In this document: positions 54,518-64,000 of the stretch, piece after piece
Layout of the letters: each line of letters starts with the position of its first letter
Position numbering within the stretch: position 1 is the first letter of the stretch
Source: Onishia taeanensis
GTDB taxonomy: Bacteria > Pseudomonadota > Gammaproteobacteria > Pseudomonadales > Halomonadaceae
Direction: 5' to 3'
DNA: 64,000 bases
NCBI RefSeq assembly: GCF_003268885.1
Contig: NZ_QLSX01000002.1
Coordinates: 274,280 to 338,279, forward strand
Notes under the pieces: generated by a model
Database searches by the model: none
Seen by the model: the letters and a program-made list of their open reading frames with translations, nothing else
What the model was told of the DNA's origin: nothing
Translations under genes and position numbers: made by a program

Positions 54518-54594
54518 TGGCGCGCCCGGGAGGATTCGAACCTCCGACCCTCTGATTCGTAGTCAGATACTCTATCCAGCTGAGCTACGGGCGC
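54518..54594 (-). tRNA. tRNA-Arg (ACG), first copy
   Basis: 77 nt with encoded CCA, identical to the neighbouring copy. The spacer of 87 bp between the copies is not conserved. Lies 56 bp after tRNA-Ser on the same strand. Confidence 0.97.
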
Positions 54595-54650
54595 GTGCTT
54601 TCGCGTTTCATCTTCGTTGTGCTGATGTTGCTGCGACGGATCGCAGTTAA

Positions 54651-54743
54651 TGGCGGAGAGAGAGGGATTCGAACCCTCGATGAGGCTATAAACCCCATAC
54701 TCCCTTAGCAGGGGAGCGCCTTCAGCCACTCGGCCACCTCTCC
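54651..54743 (-). tRNA. tRNA-Ser (GCT)
   Basis: 93 nt with long variable arm and encoded CCA. Acceptor GGAGAGG, anticodon GCT in CTGCTAA, T-arm GGTTCGAATCC. Its place just downstream of csrA is conserved in Pseudomonas and relatives. Confidence 0.97.
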
Positions 54744-54912
54744 CTCATCAACACGGCGCGTATGTTACCGTTTCTGAAGGTGTTTGTCCAACCCTTCGGG
54801 CAACTTTTTTGCGCTTACCGTGATCAGAATACGCCTGAAACCCACAGCGAATGCCGAACCACGGCTAACCGGGCCTTAAGTGTTTTACAACCACCACTCC
54901 TGCAACCCAGCG

Positions 54913-54944
54913 GCGATAGCCTATCACACTTTATCGGCTATCGC
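54913..54944 (-). terminator. Hairpin between csrA and tRNA-Ser
   Basis: Perfect 9-bp inverted repeat GCGATAGCC/GGCTATCGC with a 14-nt loop, 64 bp after the csrA stop. No T-run; possible csrA terminator or processing signal. Confidence 0.4.
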
Positions 54945-55007
54945 TTCCCATATGCAGGTTTCTTACTTCACACCCGGCTCTAACAGCGGCACGGGTATCC
55001 CGGGGCG

Positions 55008-55208
55008 TTACGCCAACGGCTCCTGCTCGCCGTCTTCCTCGGTATTCTCGCGTTGGATACGCTGATAGATTTCTTCACGATGTACTGCGACATCCTTGGG
55101 AGCATTCACGCCAATGCGTACCTGATTCCCTTTGACGCCCAGCACAGTCACGGTGACTTCATCACCAATCATCAAGGTTTCGCCGACACGGCGGGTCAGG
55201 ATGAGCAT
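55008..55208 (-). CDS. csrA: Carbon storage regulator CsrA (RsmA)
   Basis: RNA-binding translational regulator, 66 residues. Starts [16 protein letters not shown], with the RNA-contact residues L4 and R44 present (VHREEIY). ATG 55208 has AAGGAGATC upstream; the open frame before it is not CsrA sequence. Gene order lysC-csrA-tRNA-Ser is the standard one. Acidic C-terminal tail ([13 protein letters not shown]) is longer than the 61-residue E. coli protein. Confidence 0.97.
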   Translation of the reverse strand: MLILTRRVGETLMIGDEVTVTVLGVKGNQVRIGVNAPKDVAVHREEIYQRIQRENTEEDGEQEPLA

Positions 55209-55339
55209 GACCGATCTCCTTCTCAGACTTCTTGCAACGGGATATGCACGCTTATGTCCAAGCGAGGCAAGAGTATGCGCGACACACGGCTTCAAGCCAA
55301 ACGCCCCTTCCTTTGCGACGCCGTTCACGACCTATGAGT

Positions 55340-55366
55340 GTGGCCACCACCAAAGGCAGTGGCCAC
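55340..55366 (-). terminator. Hairpin between lysC and csrA
   Basis: GTGGCCAC at 55340-55347 and 55359-55366 are complementary to each other (each also palindromic). It lies 41 bp after the lysC stop. No T-run. Confidence 0.35.
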
Positions 55367-55407
55367 CACTATAGCGTAGTGAAAGTGGTCGACGTCACCA
55401 GCGACGA

Positions 55408-56661
55408 TCACTCTTGCTCGATGTCATCCTTATCCAGACCGAAGGCCTTGTGCAGGGCACGTACCCCAAGCTCCATGTGCTTCTCGTCGATGACCACGGA
55501 GATCTTGATCTCGGAGGTAGAGACCATGCGGATGTTGATGTTCTCGTCAGCCAGTACGCGGAACATCTTGGAGGCGATGCCTGCGTGGGAACGCATGCCG
55601 ACGCCGACCAGCGAGACCTTGGCGATGTTGTCATCGCCACGCAGCTCGCCGCCACCCAGATCCGGAATCACCTGTTCCTTGAGGATCTTCATGGTCTGCT
55701 TGTAGTCGCCCTTGCCGACCGTGAAGGTGAAATCGGTGTAGTCGCCGGCCGGCGCCACATTCTGCACGATCATGTCGATTTCGATGTTGGCATCGGCGAT
55801 CGGCCCGAGGATCCGCGAGGCCACACCCGGCACGTCCGGGGTGTTGAGCAGGGTCAGCTTGGCTTCGTTGGCGGTGAAAGCGATACCGGAGATCAGCGGT
55901 TCTTCCATGGAATCCTCTTCGTCATCTGTGTCAGCAATGATCAGGGTGCCGTTGCCGCCGTCCTCGAAGCTCGAGAGCACGCGCAGCGGCACGTTGTACT
56001 TGCCGGCAAATTCGACGGCGCGAATCTGCAGGACCTTGGAGCCCAGGCTTGCAAGCTCGAGCATTTCCTCGACGGTGATGGTCTCCAGCCGGCGCGCCTT
56101 GGAGCAGACCCGTGGGTCGGTGGTGTATACCCCGTCCACGTCGGTGTAGATCTGACACTCATCGGCCTTCAGCGCGGCGGCCAGCGCCACCCCGGTGGTG
56201 TCGGAGCCGCCTCGGCCGAGGGTGGTGATATTGCCTTCTTCGTCGACGCCCTGGAAACCGGCCACCACGACCACCTGGCCGTCATTCAGGTCAGACTGGA
56301 TGTCGTCGGTCTCGATGCGCTGGATGCGCGCCTTGGTATGGGCGCTGTCGGTCTGGATGCCGACCTGGGCCCCGGTGTAGGAGGTCGCCGGCACGCCCAG
56401 CTTTTGCAGAGCCATGGCCAGCAACGAGATGGTGACCTGCTCGCCGGTGGAGACCAGCATGTCCAGCTCGCGTGGCGTCGGCTCGTCGTTGATCTGGCTG
56501 GCCAGGTCGACCAGACGGTTGGTCTCGCCACTCATCGCCGAGACGACCACCACGATCTGATGACCGTTGTCGCGGAAGCGTTTGACCTTCTCGGCCACGG
56601 CCTTGATGCGCTCGACCGAGCCCACCGAGGTGCCACCGAATTTCTGTACGTATAGCGCCAT
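55408..56661 (-). CDS. lysC: Aspartate kinase LysC
   Basis: First step of the aspartate family pathway (lysine, threonine, methionine; in Halomonas also ectoine). 417 residues from ATG 56661 (family start MALYVQKFGGTSVG); the upstream extension is rejected. Kinase domain (about 1-245) with KFGGTSVG and GRGGSDTTG, then two ACT domains for lysine/threonine feedback. As aspartate semialdehyde feeds ectoine synthesis, this gene matters for salt tolerance. Confidence 0.96.
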   Translation of the reverse strand: MALYVQKFGGTSVGSVERIKAVAEKVKRFRDNGHQIVVVVSAMSGETNRLVDLASQINDEPTPRELDMLVSTGEQVTISLLAMALQKLGVPATSYTGAQVGIQTDSAHTKARIQRIETDDIQSDLNDGQVVVVAGFQGVDEEGNITTLGRGGSDTTGVALAAALKADECQIYTDVDGVYTTDPRVCSKARRLETITVEEMLELASLGSKVLQIRAVEFAGKYNVPLRVLSSFEDGGNGTLIIADTDDEEDSMEEPLISGIAFTANEAKLTLLNTPDVPGVASRILGPIADANIEIDMIVQNVAPAGDYTDFTFTVGKGDYKQTMKILKEQVIPDLGGGELRGDDNIAKVSLVGVGMRSHAGIASKMFRVLADENINIRMVSTSEIKISVVIDEKHMELGVRALHKAFGLDKDDIEQE

Positions 56662-56767
56662 ATGCGATTGCCTTGAAGTGAAAGGATGAAGGAAAAGAAC
56701 GCGATTGTCGGGCGAGAAACAAGAAGGGGGTCGGGGCAACACTGCCCACGACCCCCTTGATAGTAGC

Positions 56768-59377
56768 TTAGCCCAGCTGCTCCTCTACCCAGGCCGGCAC
56801 ACTGGCCAGGGCCTCCGGGAGGGCATCGGGCTCACTACCCCCGGCCTGCGCCATATCGGCACGTCCGCCGCCCTTGCCACCCACCTGGGCGGCAACGTGC
56901 TTGACTAGGTCGCCGGCCTTGAGACGCCCGGTCAGGTCGTTGGTGACACCGGCGATCAGGCTGACCTTGCCACTCTCGGCATCGGCCACCCCGAGAACCA
57001 CCACGCCGGAACCCAGCTTTTGCTTGAGCTGATCCATCACGGTACGCAGCTCTTTGCCGGACACGCCCTCGAGCTGCTTGGCGAGCAGGCGGACACCGGC
57101 GATATCCTGCGCTTCGTTCAGCATGTCGTTGCCGGCGCTCGAGGCGAGCTTGGCCTTGAGGCGCTCGAGCTCTTTCTCGAGGCCACGGTTGCGCTCTAGC
57201 AGCGACTCGACGCGGCTTTCGACCTGCTCGGGCTTGGCCTTGAGACGCTCGCCGACTCGCGCCAGCTGTGCTTCCTGACCCTGGAAGTAGGCCAATGCCA
57301 CCTCGCCGGTGATGGCTTCGATGCGGCGCACGCCGGAGGCGATACCAGTCTCGGTGACGATGTGGAAGCAACCGATGTCGCCGCTGCGCGCCACGTGGGT
57401 GCCGCCGCACAGCTCCACCGAGAAGTCGTCGGCGCCGATGGTCAGCACCCGCACATCGTCGGCGTACTTGGCCTCGAACAGCGCCGCGGCGCCCTTGGCC
57501 TTGGCCTCGTCGAGGGTCATGTTCTCGATCCGGGTCGGCGCATTGGCCAGCACCTGGGCGTTGACGATGGCCTCGACCTCGGCAAGCTCCTCGGCCGTCA
57601 CGGCCTCCAGGTGGCTGAAGTCGAAACGCAGCCGCTCGGCGCTGACCAGCGAGCCCTTCTGCTGGACGTGCTCGCCGAGCACCATCCGCAGCGCCTTGTG
57701 CAGCAGGTGGGTCGCCGAGTGGTTGCGCACCGTGGCGGCCCGCAGGCTGGCATCGACGGTCGGCGTTACCGTGGCGCCCACCTCGAGGCGGCCCTCGACC
57801 ATCACGCCCTGGTGCAGGTGGTGACCGGCCTGCTTTTGGGTGTCGGTGACCTGGAAGCGGCCGCCGTCGACCACGAGATAGCCGGTATCGCCGACCTGGC
57901 CGCCGGACTCGGCGTAGAAGGGCGTGCGGTCGAGCACCACCACGCCCTTCTGGCCGTCTTCCAGCGCCGCCAGTTCGTTGCCCTGCGTATCGACCAGCGC
58001 GGTGACCTTGGCCTGATCTTCGAGGCGATCATAGCCGGTGAAGGCGGTCTCGCCCTCGAGCTCCAGAGTCACGCCGTAATCGGCGCCGAACTGGCTGGCC
58101 GCGCGGGCCCGCTCACGCTGCGCCTCAAGCGCCGCCTTGAAGCCGGCCTCGTCGAGAGAGACGCCGCGCTCGCGGCAGACGTCGGCGGTCAGGTCGTAGG
58201 GGAAGCCGTAGGTGTCGTAGAGCTTGAACACCGTCTCGCCGGGCAGCACGTCGCCCTCGAGGGCGTCCAGCGCTTCGCTCAAAAGGCCCATGCCGTGATC
58301 CAGGGTGCGCGCGAACTGCGCCTCTTCCTTGGCCAGCACGGTCTCGATCTGGGCGCGCGCCTGGCGCAGTTCCGGGTAGGCCTCGCCCATCTCGGCATCC
58401 AGCGCCGCGACCAGGGCGTGGAAGAAGCTGCCCTCGGCGCCCAGCTTGTGGCCGTGGCGCACCGCGCGACGAATGATCCGGCGCAGCACGTAGCCGCGCC
58501 CCTCATTGGACGGCAGCACGCCGTCGACGATCAGGAAGGCGCAGGAGCGGATATGATCGGCGATCACGCGCAGCGATGGTGCGCTGGTGTCGGCGTGGCC
58601 GGTCGCCTCGGCGGCGGCCGCCAGCAGGTTCTGGAACAGGTCGATCTCGTAGTTCGAGTGCACGCCCTGCAGCACCGCCGCCACCCGTTCGAGGCCCATG
58701 CCGGTGTCGATGGACGGCTTGGGCAGCGGGTTCATGTTGCCGGCGGCGTCGCGATCGAACTGCATGAACACCAGGTTCCAGATCTCGATGTAGCGATCGC
58801 CGTCTTCTTCCGGGCTGCCCGGAGCCCCCCCCCAGACCTCGGGGCCATGATCGAAGAAGATTTCCGAGGACGGCCCGCAGGGACCGGTATCACCCATCTG
58901 CCAGAAATTGTCCTCGTCGAGCTTGGAGAAGCGCTCGGGGTCGATGCCAATCTCGTCCTTCCAGATTCGCTCGGCCTCGTCGTCGCTTATGTGGACGGTG
59001 ACCCACAGCTTGTCTTTGGGCAGCCCCAGGCGCTCGGTCAGGAAGGTCCAGGCAAACTGGATGGCTTCGCGCTTGAAGTAGTCGCCAAAGCTGAAATTGC
59101 CCAGCATCTCGAAGAAGGTGTGGTGGCGCGCGGTGTAGCCGACGTTATCCAAGTCGTTGTGCTTGCCGCCGGCGCGCACGCAGCGCTGGGCGGAGGTGGC
59201 ACGCACGTAGGGACGCGGGTCGCGCCCCAGGAAAACGTCCTTGAAGGGCACCATGCCGGCGTTGGTGAACAGCAAGGTCGGGTCGTTGTCCGGCACCAGC
59301 GAGCTGGACGGCACGATGGAATGTCCCTGCTCTTCGAAGAAGGTCAGAAAGGCCTGTCTGATCTCTGCGCTTTTCAT
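56768..59377 (-). CDS. alaS: Alanyl-tRNA synthetase AlaS
   Basis: 869 residues (E. coli 876) from ATG 59377, family start [19 protein letters not shown]. Class II aminoacylation core with [19 protein letters not shown] motif, editing domain with HSATHLL and CGGTHV (zinc site), and a C-terminal oligomerisation domain. The upstream open extension is not family sequence. Between recX and lysC as in most gammaproteobacteria. Confidence 0.97.
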   Translation of the reverse strand: MKSAEIRQAFLTFFEEQGHSIVPSSSLVPDNDPTLLFTNAGMVPFKDVFLGRDPRPYVRATSAQRCVRAGGKHNDLDNVGYTARHHTFFEMLGNFSFGDYFKREAIQFAWTFLTERLGLPKDKLWVTVHISDDEAERIWKDEIGIDPERFSKLDEDNFWQMGDTGPCGPSSEIFFDHGPEVWGGAPGSPEEDGDRYIEIWNLVFMQFDRDAAGNMNPLPKPSIDTGMGLERVAAVLQGVHSNYEIDLFQNLLAAAAEATGHADTSAPSLRVIADHIRSCAFLIVDGVLPSNEGRGYVLRRIIRRAVRHGHKLGAEGSFFHALVAALDAEMGEAYPELRQARAQIETVLAKEEAQFARTLDHGMGLLSEALDALEGDVLPGETVFKLYDTYGFPYDLTADVCRERGVSLDEAGFKAALEAQRERARAASQFGADYGVTLELEGETAFTGYDRLEDQAKVTALVDTQGNELAALEDGQKGVVVLDRTPFYAESGGQVGDTGYLVVDGGRFQVTDTQKQAGHHLHQGVMVEGRLEVGATVTPTVDASLRAATVRNHSATHLLHKALRMVLGEHVQQKGSLVSAERLRFDFSHLEAVTAEELAEVEAIVNAQVLANAPTRIENMTLDEAKAKGAAALFEAKYADDVRVLTIGADDFSVELCGGTHVARSGDIGCFHIVTETGIASGVRRIEAITGEVALAYFQGQEAQLARVGERLKAKPEQVESRVESLLERNRGLEKELERLKAKLASSAGNDMLNEAQDIAGVRLLAKQLEGVSGKELRTVMDQLKQKLGSGVVVLGVADAESGKVSLIAGVTNDLTGRLKAGDLVKHVAAQVGGKGGGRADMAQAGGSEPDALPEALASVPAWVEEQLG

Positions 59378-59512
59378 ATCAAGTCCGTGGCGATAAGCGT
59401 GTTGACGCTGCGGGCGAGCGGCCGCCGAGGCGGACCGACACGGCACGCCGGTGTCGTCGCAAACCTTGGAGTATAACGAGTCGGCGGGAAACTTTCAGGG
59501 GGGAAGCGCGGG

Positions 59513-60010
59513 CTAGTCGTCTTCGGGGGCATCCCAGGCGTGAGCCAGGGCATGTTTGATCTGATCGAACTCGAAGCCACGCCCGGCAAGAAACCGCTCG
59601 CGCTTGGCGCGCCCCTTGGGCGCATCACCGGGACCGCTGAAGCGCCGGGCGAGGGTCTCGGCGGCCAGCTGATACCAGTCGACCTCAGCATCTTCGAGGG
59701 CTTGAGTGGCGGTCTCGCGCGCCACACCCCGCTGATCCAGTTCGGCGCGCACCTTGCGTGGGCCTTGGCCCCGCTGGATGCGCGAGCGAACGAAGTGTTC
59801 GGCGAAACGCTCATCCGACTGCAGGCCCTGCTCGGCCAGAGCGTCGAGGCAAGCCGCCACGTCCTCGTGAGCATGCCCCTTGGCTGACAGGCGGCTCTCG
59901 ATCTCGTGGCGGGAATACTCTCGCCGCGCCAGCAGCCGAATGGCGTCGTCACGGGATGACGGCCGATCGCCGTCACCGCCCTGTGTCGCCTTGCCGGACT
60001 CGAACGCCAT
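59513..60010 (-). CDS. recX: Recombination regulator RecX
   Basis: 165 residues. Three-helix repeats of the RecX family (AIRLLARREYSRHEIESRL; YxxxRIQRGQGPRKVRAEL). Binds RecA filaments and inhibits or modulates them. Starts 3 bp after the recA stop; co-transcribed. Confidence 0.94.
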   Translation of the reverse strand: MAFESGKATQGGDGDRPSSRDDAIRLLARREYSRHEIESRLSAKGHAHEDVAACLDALAEQGLQSDERFAEHFVRSRIQRGQGPRKVRAELDQRGVARETATQALEDAEVDWYQLAAETLARRFSGPGDAPKGRAKRERFLAGRGFEFDQIKHALAHAWDAPEDD

Positions 60011-60013
60011 GGA

Positions 60014-61075
<1,062 letters not shown>

Positions 61076-61148
61076 GGATGGCCTCCTGGAGTCATCAAAG
61101 GGAAAACGATGAGTTCTGAATGCTGGATCTCGATACTGGAGCCAAGCA

Positions 61149-61164
61149 CTGTATGACTGCACAG
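61149..61164. promoter_or_regulatory. LexA (SOS) box of recA
   Basis: CTGT-ATGACTGC-ACAG; minus strand TACTGTGCAGTCATACAGTG closely matches the 20-bp LexA consensus. 74 bp upstream of recA and 28 bp beyond the pncC stop. Confidence 0.9.
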
Positions 61165-61191
61165 TATTATGGAGAAAAAAACCGGCCGCGC

Positions 61192-61734
61192 CTACCGCTC
61201 AGGCAACTTTTCCTGTATCGCCGGCTCACTCTCGAGCCGTTCGATCAGCCCGACCAGCGCCGCCCGCAGCGCCTGCTCGCGCACCGCGTGGCGATCACCG
61301 TCAAAGTGCCGGCATACGGCCTCCTGAGCCATACTGTCGCCCCAGGCCAGCCAGACCGTGCCCACCGGCTTGGCCTCGCTGCCGCCGCCGGGGCCGGCCA
61401 CGCCGCTGATGGCGACGGCAAGGCTCGCGCCGCTATCGCGACAGGCCCCAGCGACCATCGCATTGACCACCTCGCGACTGACCGCACCGTGGCTGGCCAG
61501 GGTCGCCTCCGGCACGCCCAACTGGCGCGTCTTGGCGGCGTTCGAATAGGTCACGTAGCCGGTCTCGAAGTAGCCGGAGCTGCCACTGATCTCGGTGATG
61601 GCATGGGCGACACCGCCGCCGGTGCAGGACTCGGCGGCGGTCACGGACGCGCCACGAGCCCGGCAGGCTTCGCCAAGCCGAGTGGCGAGAGTGAGCGTGT
61701 CGAGGGCCTCGAGGGCCGCGGTATTCCCTTTCAT
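61192..61734 (-). CDS. pncC: Nicotinamide-nucleotide amidase PncC (CinA C-terminal domain)
   Basis: Converts NMN to nicotinate mononucleotide in NAD recycling. 180 residues from ATG 61734 (AGGGAGG upstream). Only the CinA C-terminal domain is present: motifs [26 protein letters not shown], and [12 protein letters not shown]. The upstream frame extension is rejected. Upstream of recA on the same strand, divergent from mutS, as in E. coli. Confidence 0.93.
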   Translation of the reverse strand: MKGNTAALEALDTLTLATRLGEACRARGASVTAAESCTGGGVAHAITEISGSSGYFETGYVTYSNAAKTRQLGVPEATLASHGAVSREVVNAMVAGACRDSGASLAVAISGVAGPGGGSEAKPVGTVWLAWGDSMAQEAVCRHFDGDRHAVREQALRAALVGLIERLESEPAIQEKLPER

Positions 61735-61931
61735 CGTGCCTCCCTGACGGCTGGCGAAGCCATACGCGCGGCATGGCGGGTCAGCGCCTGACGAGGCGCG
61801 CGTGAGCGGGTAGAATATCGCCTTTTGACCGCCCCTGACGAGCCACCCGCGTCCGGGCGACGCCATGTCCTCGCTGTCACGTCCAGCCGCGCCCTACAGC
61901 GCCACGCACGCCAGAGCAATCAAGGAAGCCC

Positions 61932-64000
61932 ATGACCCAGGCCAGCGCCCAGCACACCCCGATGATGAGCCAGTTCCTGAAGATCAAGCGCGAGCACCCC
62001 GAGGTGCTGCTGTTCTATCGGATGGGGGACTTCTATGAGCTGTTCTTCGACGACGCCAAGCGCGCCGCCGCCCTGCTCGACATTACCCTGACCCAGCGCG
62101 GCCAGTCGGCGGGCAAGCCCATTCCCATGGCCGGTGTGCCCTACCACAGCGCCGAGGGCTACCTGGCGCGGCTGGTCAAGGCCGGCGAGTCGGTGGCGAT
62201 CTGCGAGCAAATCGGCGATCCGGCCACCAGCAAGGGTCCGGTGGAGCGAAAAGTGGTGCGCATCGTCACCCCCGGCACCCTCTATGACGAGGCGCTGCTC
62301 GATGCCAACCGCGACAACCTGGTGCTGGCCGCCTATCCGCGGGGCGAGACCTGGGGCATGGCCTGGCTGGAGCTTTCCAGCGGGCGCTTCAGTGTACTGG
62401 AGGTCGAGGGCGAGGCCGAGATGCTCGCCGAGGTGCAGCGCCTCGACCCCGCCGAACTGCTGATTGCCGATAGCCAGGACCTTCCACCCTCGATTGCCGA
62501 GCGCCGAGGCTTGCGCCGCCAGAGCGACTGGCTGTTCGATCTCGAATCCGCGACCCGCACTCTGTGCGACCAGTTCGCGGTACAGGACCTGCGCGGCTTC
62601 GGCTGCGCCCACCTCGAGGCCGCCATGACCGCCGCGGGGGTGCTGATCGACTATGCCCGTGACACTCAGCGCTCCCAGCTGCCCCACGTGACCGCCATCG
62701 GCGTCGAGAACCGGGACGACGCCGTGGTCATCGACGCCGCCAGCCGGCGCAACCTGGAGATCGACACCAACCTGGGCGGCAGCGGCGACAACACCCTGGC
62801 CAGCGTGCTCGACACCACCGCCACCGCCATGGGCTCGCGGCTGATGAAGCGCTGGTTGAACCGGCCGCTGCACGACCGCCCGCGGGTGCTGGCCCGCCAG
62901 GCCTCCGTGGCGCTGCTGCTCGACGACGAGGCCTTCGTGGCCCTGCGCGAAGACCTGAAGGCCATCGGCGACGTCGAGCGCATCCTGGCCCGGGTGGCGT
63001 TGCGCAGCGCGCGCCCCCGGGATCTGGCGCGGTTACGCGACGCCCTCAATGCCCTGCCCGGCCTCGAGGCGAGCCTCTCGGGCTTCGACGAGGGCACCGC
63101 GCTCGATGAGCTCAAGCGCCATATCCGCCCCTACCCTTCCCTTGCCGAGACGCTGACCCGGGCACTGGTCGAGAATCCGCCGGTGGTGATCCGCGATGGT
63201 GGCGTGATCGCCACCGGATATGACGAGGAGCTCGACGAGCAGCGGGGCCTGGCCGAAAACGCCGGTGACTACCTGATCCAATTGGAGGCTCGCGAGCGCG
63301 AGCGCACCGGCCTTGCCGGCCTCAAGGTCGGCTATAACCGCGTACACGGCTACTATATCGAGATTCCCCGCGCTCAGGCCCGAGAGGCACCGGCGGACTA
63401 TATCCGCCGCCAGACGCTGAAGAACGCCGAGCGCTTTATCATTCCCGAGCTCAAGGAGTTCGAGGACAAGGCGCTGTCGGCCAAGTCCCGAGCGCTGGGT
63501 CGCGAGAAATTGCTTTATGAAGCACTGCTCGACACCCTAGGCGCCGAGCTCGACGCCCTGCAGCAGTCCGGCAGGGCGCTGGCCAGCCTCGACGTGCTGG
63601 CAAGCTTCGCCGAGCGCGCCCAGGCGCTGGACTTCGTGCGCCCGACCCTCACCGAGGCACCGGGCATCAATATTCAGGGCGGACGCCATCCGGTGGTCGA
63701 ACATGTCAGCGAGGCGCCCTTCGTGCCCAACGACCTGGCCCTCGACGACAGCCGACGCATGCTGGTGATCACCGGCCCCAACATGGGCGGTAAGTCGACC
63801 TACATGCGTCAGGCCGCGCTGATCACCCTGCTGGCCCATACCGGCAGCTTCGTGCCCGCCGATGCGGCCGAGATCGGCCCGGTGGATCGCATCTTCACCC
63901 GCATCGGCTCCTCGGATGATCTGGCCGGTGGCCGCTCGACCTTCATGGTCGAGATGACCGAGACGGCCAACATCCTGCACAACGCCAGCGACAAGAGCCT
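61932..64000 (+). CDS. mutS: DNA mismatch repair protein MutS, partial
   Basis: Recognises mismatches. ATG 61932 with AAGGAAG upstream; 689 codons are visible before the right edge cuts the gene. N-terminal mismatch-binding domain has the FYE motif in MGDFYELF (about 38-45). Connector, core and clamp domains follow, then Walker [10 protein letters not shown] at about 617-625. The rest of the ATPase and the C-terminal dimerisation region lie outside the window. The visible part carries no internal stop or odd residue. Confidence 0.97.
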   Translation, partial: MTQASAQHTPMMSQFLKIKREHPEVLLFYRMGDFYELFFDDAKRAAALLDITLTQRGQSAGKPIPMAGVPYHSAEGYLARLVKAGESVAICEQIGDPATSKGPVERKVVRIVTPGTLYDEALLDANRDNLVLAAYPRGETWGMAWLELSSGRFSVLEVEGEAEMLAEVQRLDPAELLIADSQDLPPSIAERRGLRRQSDWLFDLESATRTLCDQFAVQDLRGFGCAHLEAAMTAAGVLIDYARDTQRSQLPHVTAIGVENRDDAVVIDAASRRNLEIDTNLGGSGDNTLASVLDTTATAMGSRLMKRWLNRPLHDRPRVLARQASVALLLDDEAFVALREDLKAIGDVERILARVALRSARPRDLARLRDALNALPGLEASLSGFDEGTALDELKRHIRPYPSLAETLTRALVENPPVVIRDGGVIATGYDEELDEQRGLAENAGDYLIQLEARERERTGLAGLKVGYNRVHGYYIEIPRAQAREAPADYIRRQTLKNAERFIIPELKEFEDKALSAKSRALGREKLLYEALLDTLGAELDALQQSGRALASLDVLASFAERAQALDFVRPTLTEAPGINIQGGRHPVVEHVSEAPFVPNDLALDDSRRMLVITGPNMGGKSTYMRQAALITLLAHTGSFVPADAAEIGPVDRIFTRIGSSDDLAGGRSTFMVEMTETANILHNASDKS

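Noticed and set aside
54354-54594. Identical tRNA-Arg copies as attachment sites of a genomic island
   Set aside because: The 87 bp between them carry nothing mobile, no integrase is present, and gene order around is standard core order.

Overview
The window is a 64 kb piece of a high-GC gammaproteobacterial chromosome. Gene content and order point to the Halomonadaceae (Halomonas or a close relative): mutS / pncC-recA-recX / alaS-lysC-csrA-tRNA-Ser-tRNA-Arg, a complete ccmABCDEFGHI cluster running into smc, a Na+-pumping oxaloacetate decarboxylase, and zipA-ligA. It reads as core chromosome. I see no integrase, transposase, phage module or CRISPR array. Assignment to a genus is an inference from gene order and protein character.

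Layout. 1-3.1 kb: the glrK-qseG-glrR sigma-54 two-component operon (glrR runs off the left edge). 3.2-3.95 kb: a protein-free stretch that looks like a sigma-54-driven structured RNA gene with upstream GlrR-like and IHF-like sites, in the place where enterobacteria keep glmY. 4.0-7.7 kb: argA, then the phosphate transporter pitA with its DUF47 partner. 7.8-14.3 kb: a CYTH protein, a voltage-gated-type K+ channel, the yciO/rnm/yciI group and mnmC, which is preceded by a nine-unit 15-bp tandem repeat. 14.3-21.1 kb: cydD-cydC-cydA-cydB-cydX with two ANR/FNR boxes. 21.2-26.1 kb: Tat-exported phosphatase phoX with a Pho box, and a LysR gene divergent from a probable tmpA-tmpB pair (trimethylaminoethylphosphonate to glycine betaine plus phosphate). 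26.2-29.9 kb: emrB-emrA and a divergent TetR. 30.1-38.0 kb: yheU, ligA, zipA, smc. 38.0-45.3 kb: ccmABCDEFGHI. 45.4-46.6 kb: an SOS-box gene for a LexA-like peptidase without a DNA-binding domain, overlapping yigZ. 46.7-50.2 kb: oadGAB. 50.3-53.8 kb: dusC and the pxpABC 5-oxoprolinase. 54.3-54.8 kb: three tRNAs. 55.0-64.0 kb: csrA, lysC, alaS, recX, recA, pncC and divergent mutS (cut by the right edge).

How it fits together. Several units share regulatory logic visible in the DNA: phosphate supply (pitA, Pho-boxed phoX, tmpAB releasing phosphate), oxygen limitation (two ANR boxes in cyd), SOS (LexA boxes at recA and at the LexA-like gene), and envelope/post-transcriptional control (GlrKR, the putative RNA, CsrA). 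The strongest candidate for something undescribed is the roughly 450-nt structured RNA upstream of glrK. A second oddity is the recurrence of short 12- and 15-bp degenerate tandem repeats, both between genes and in phase inside protein linkers (zipA, ccmI).
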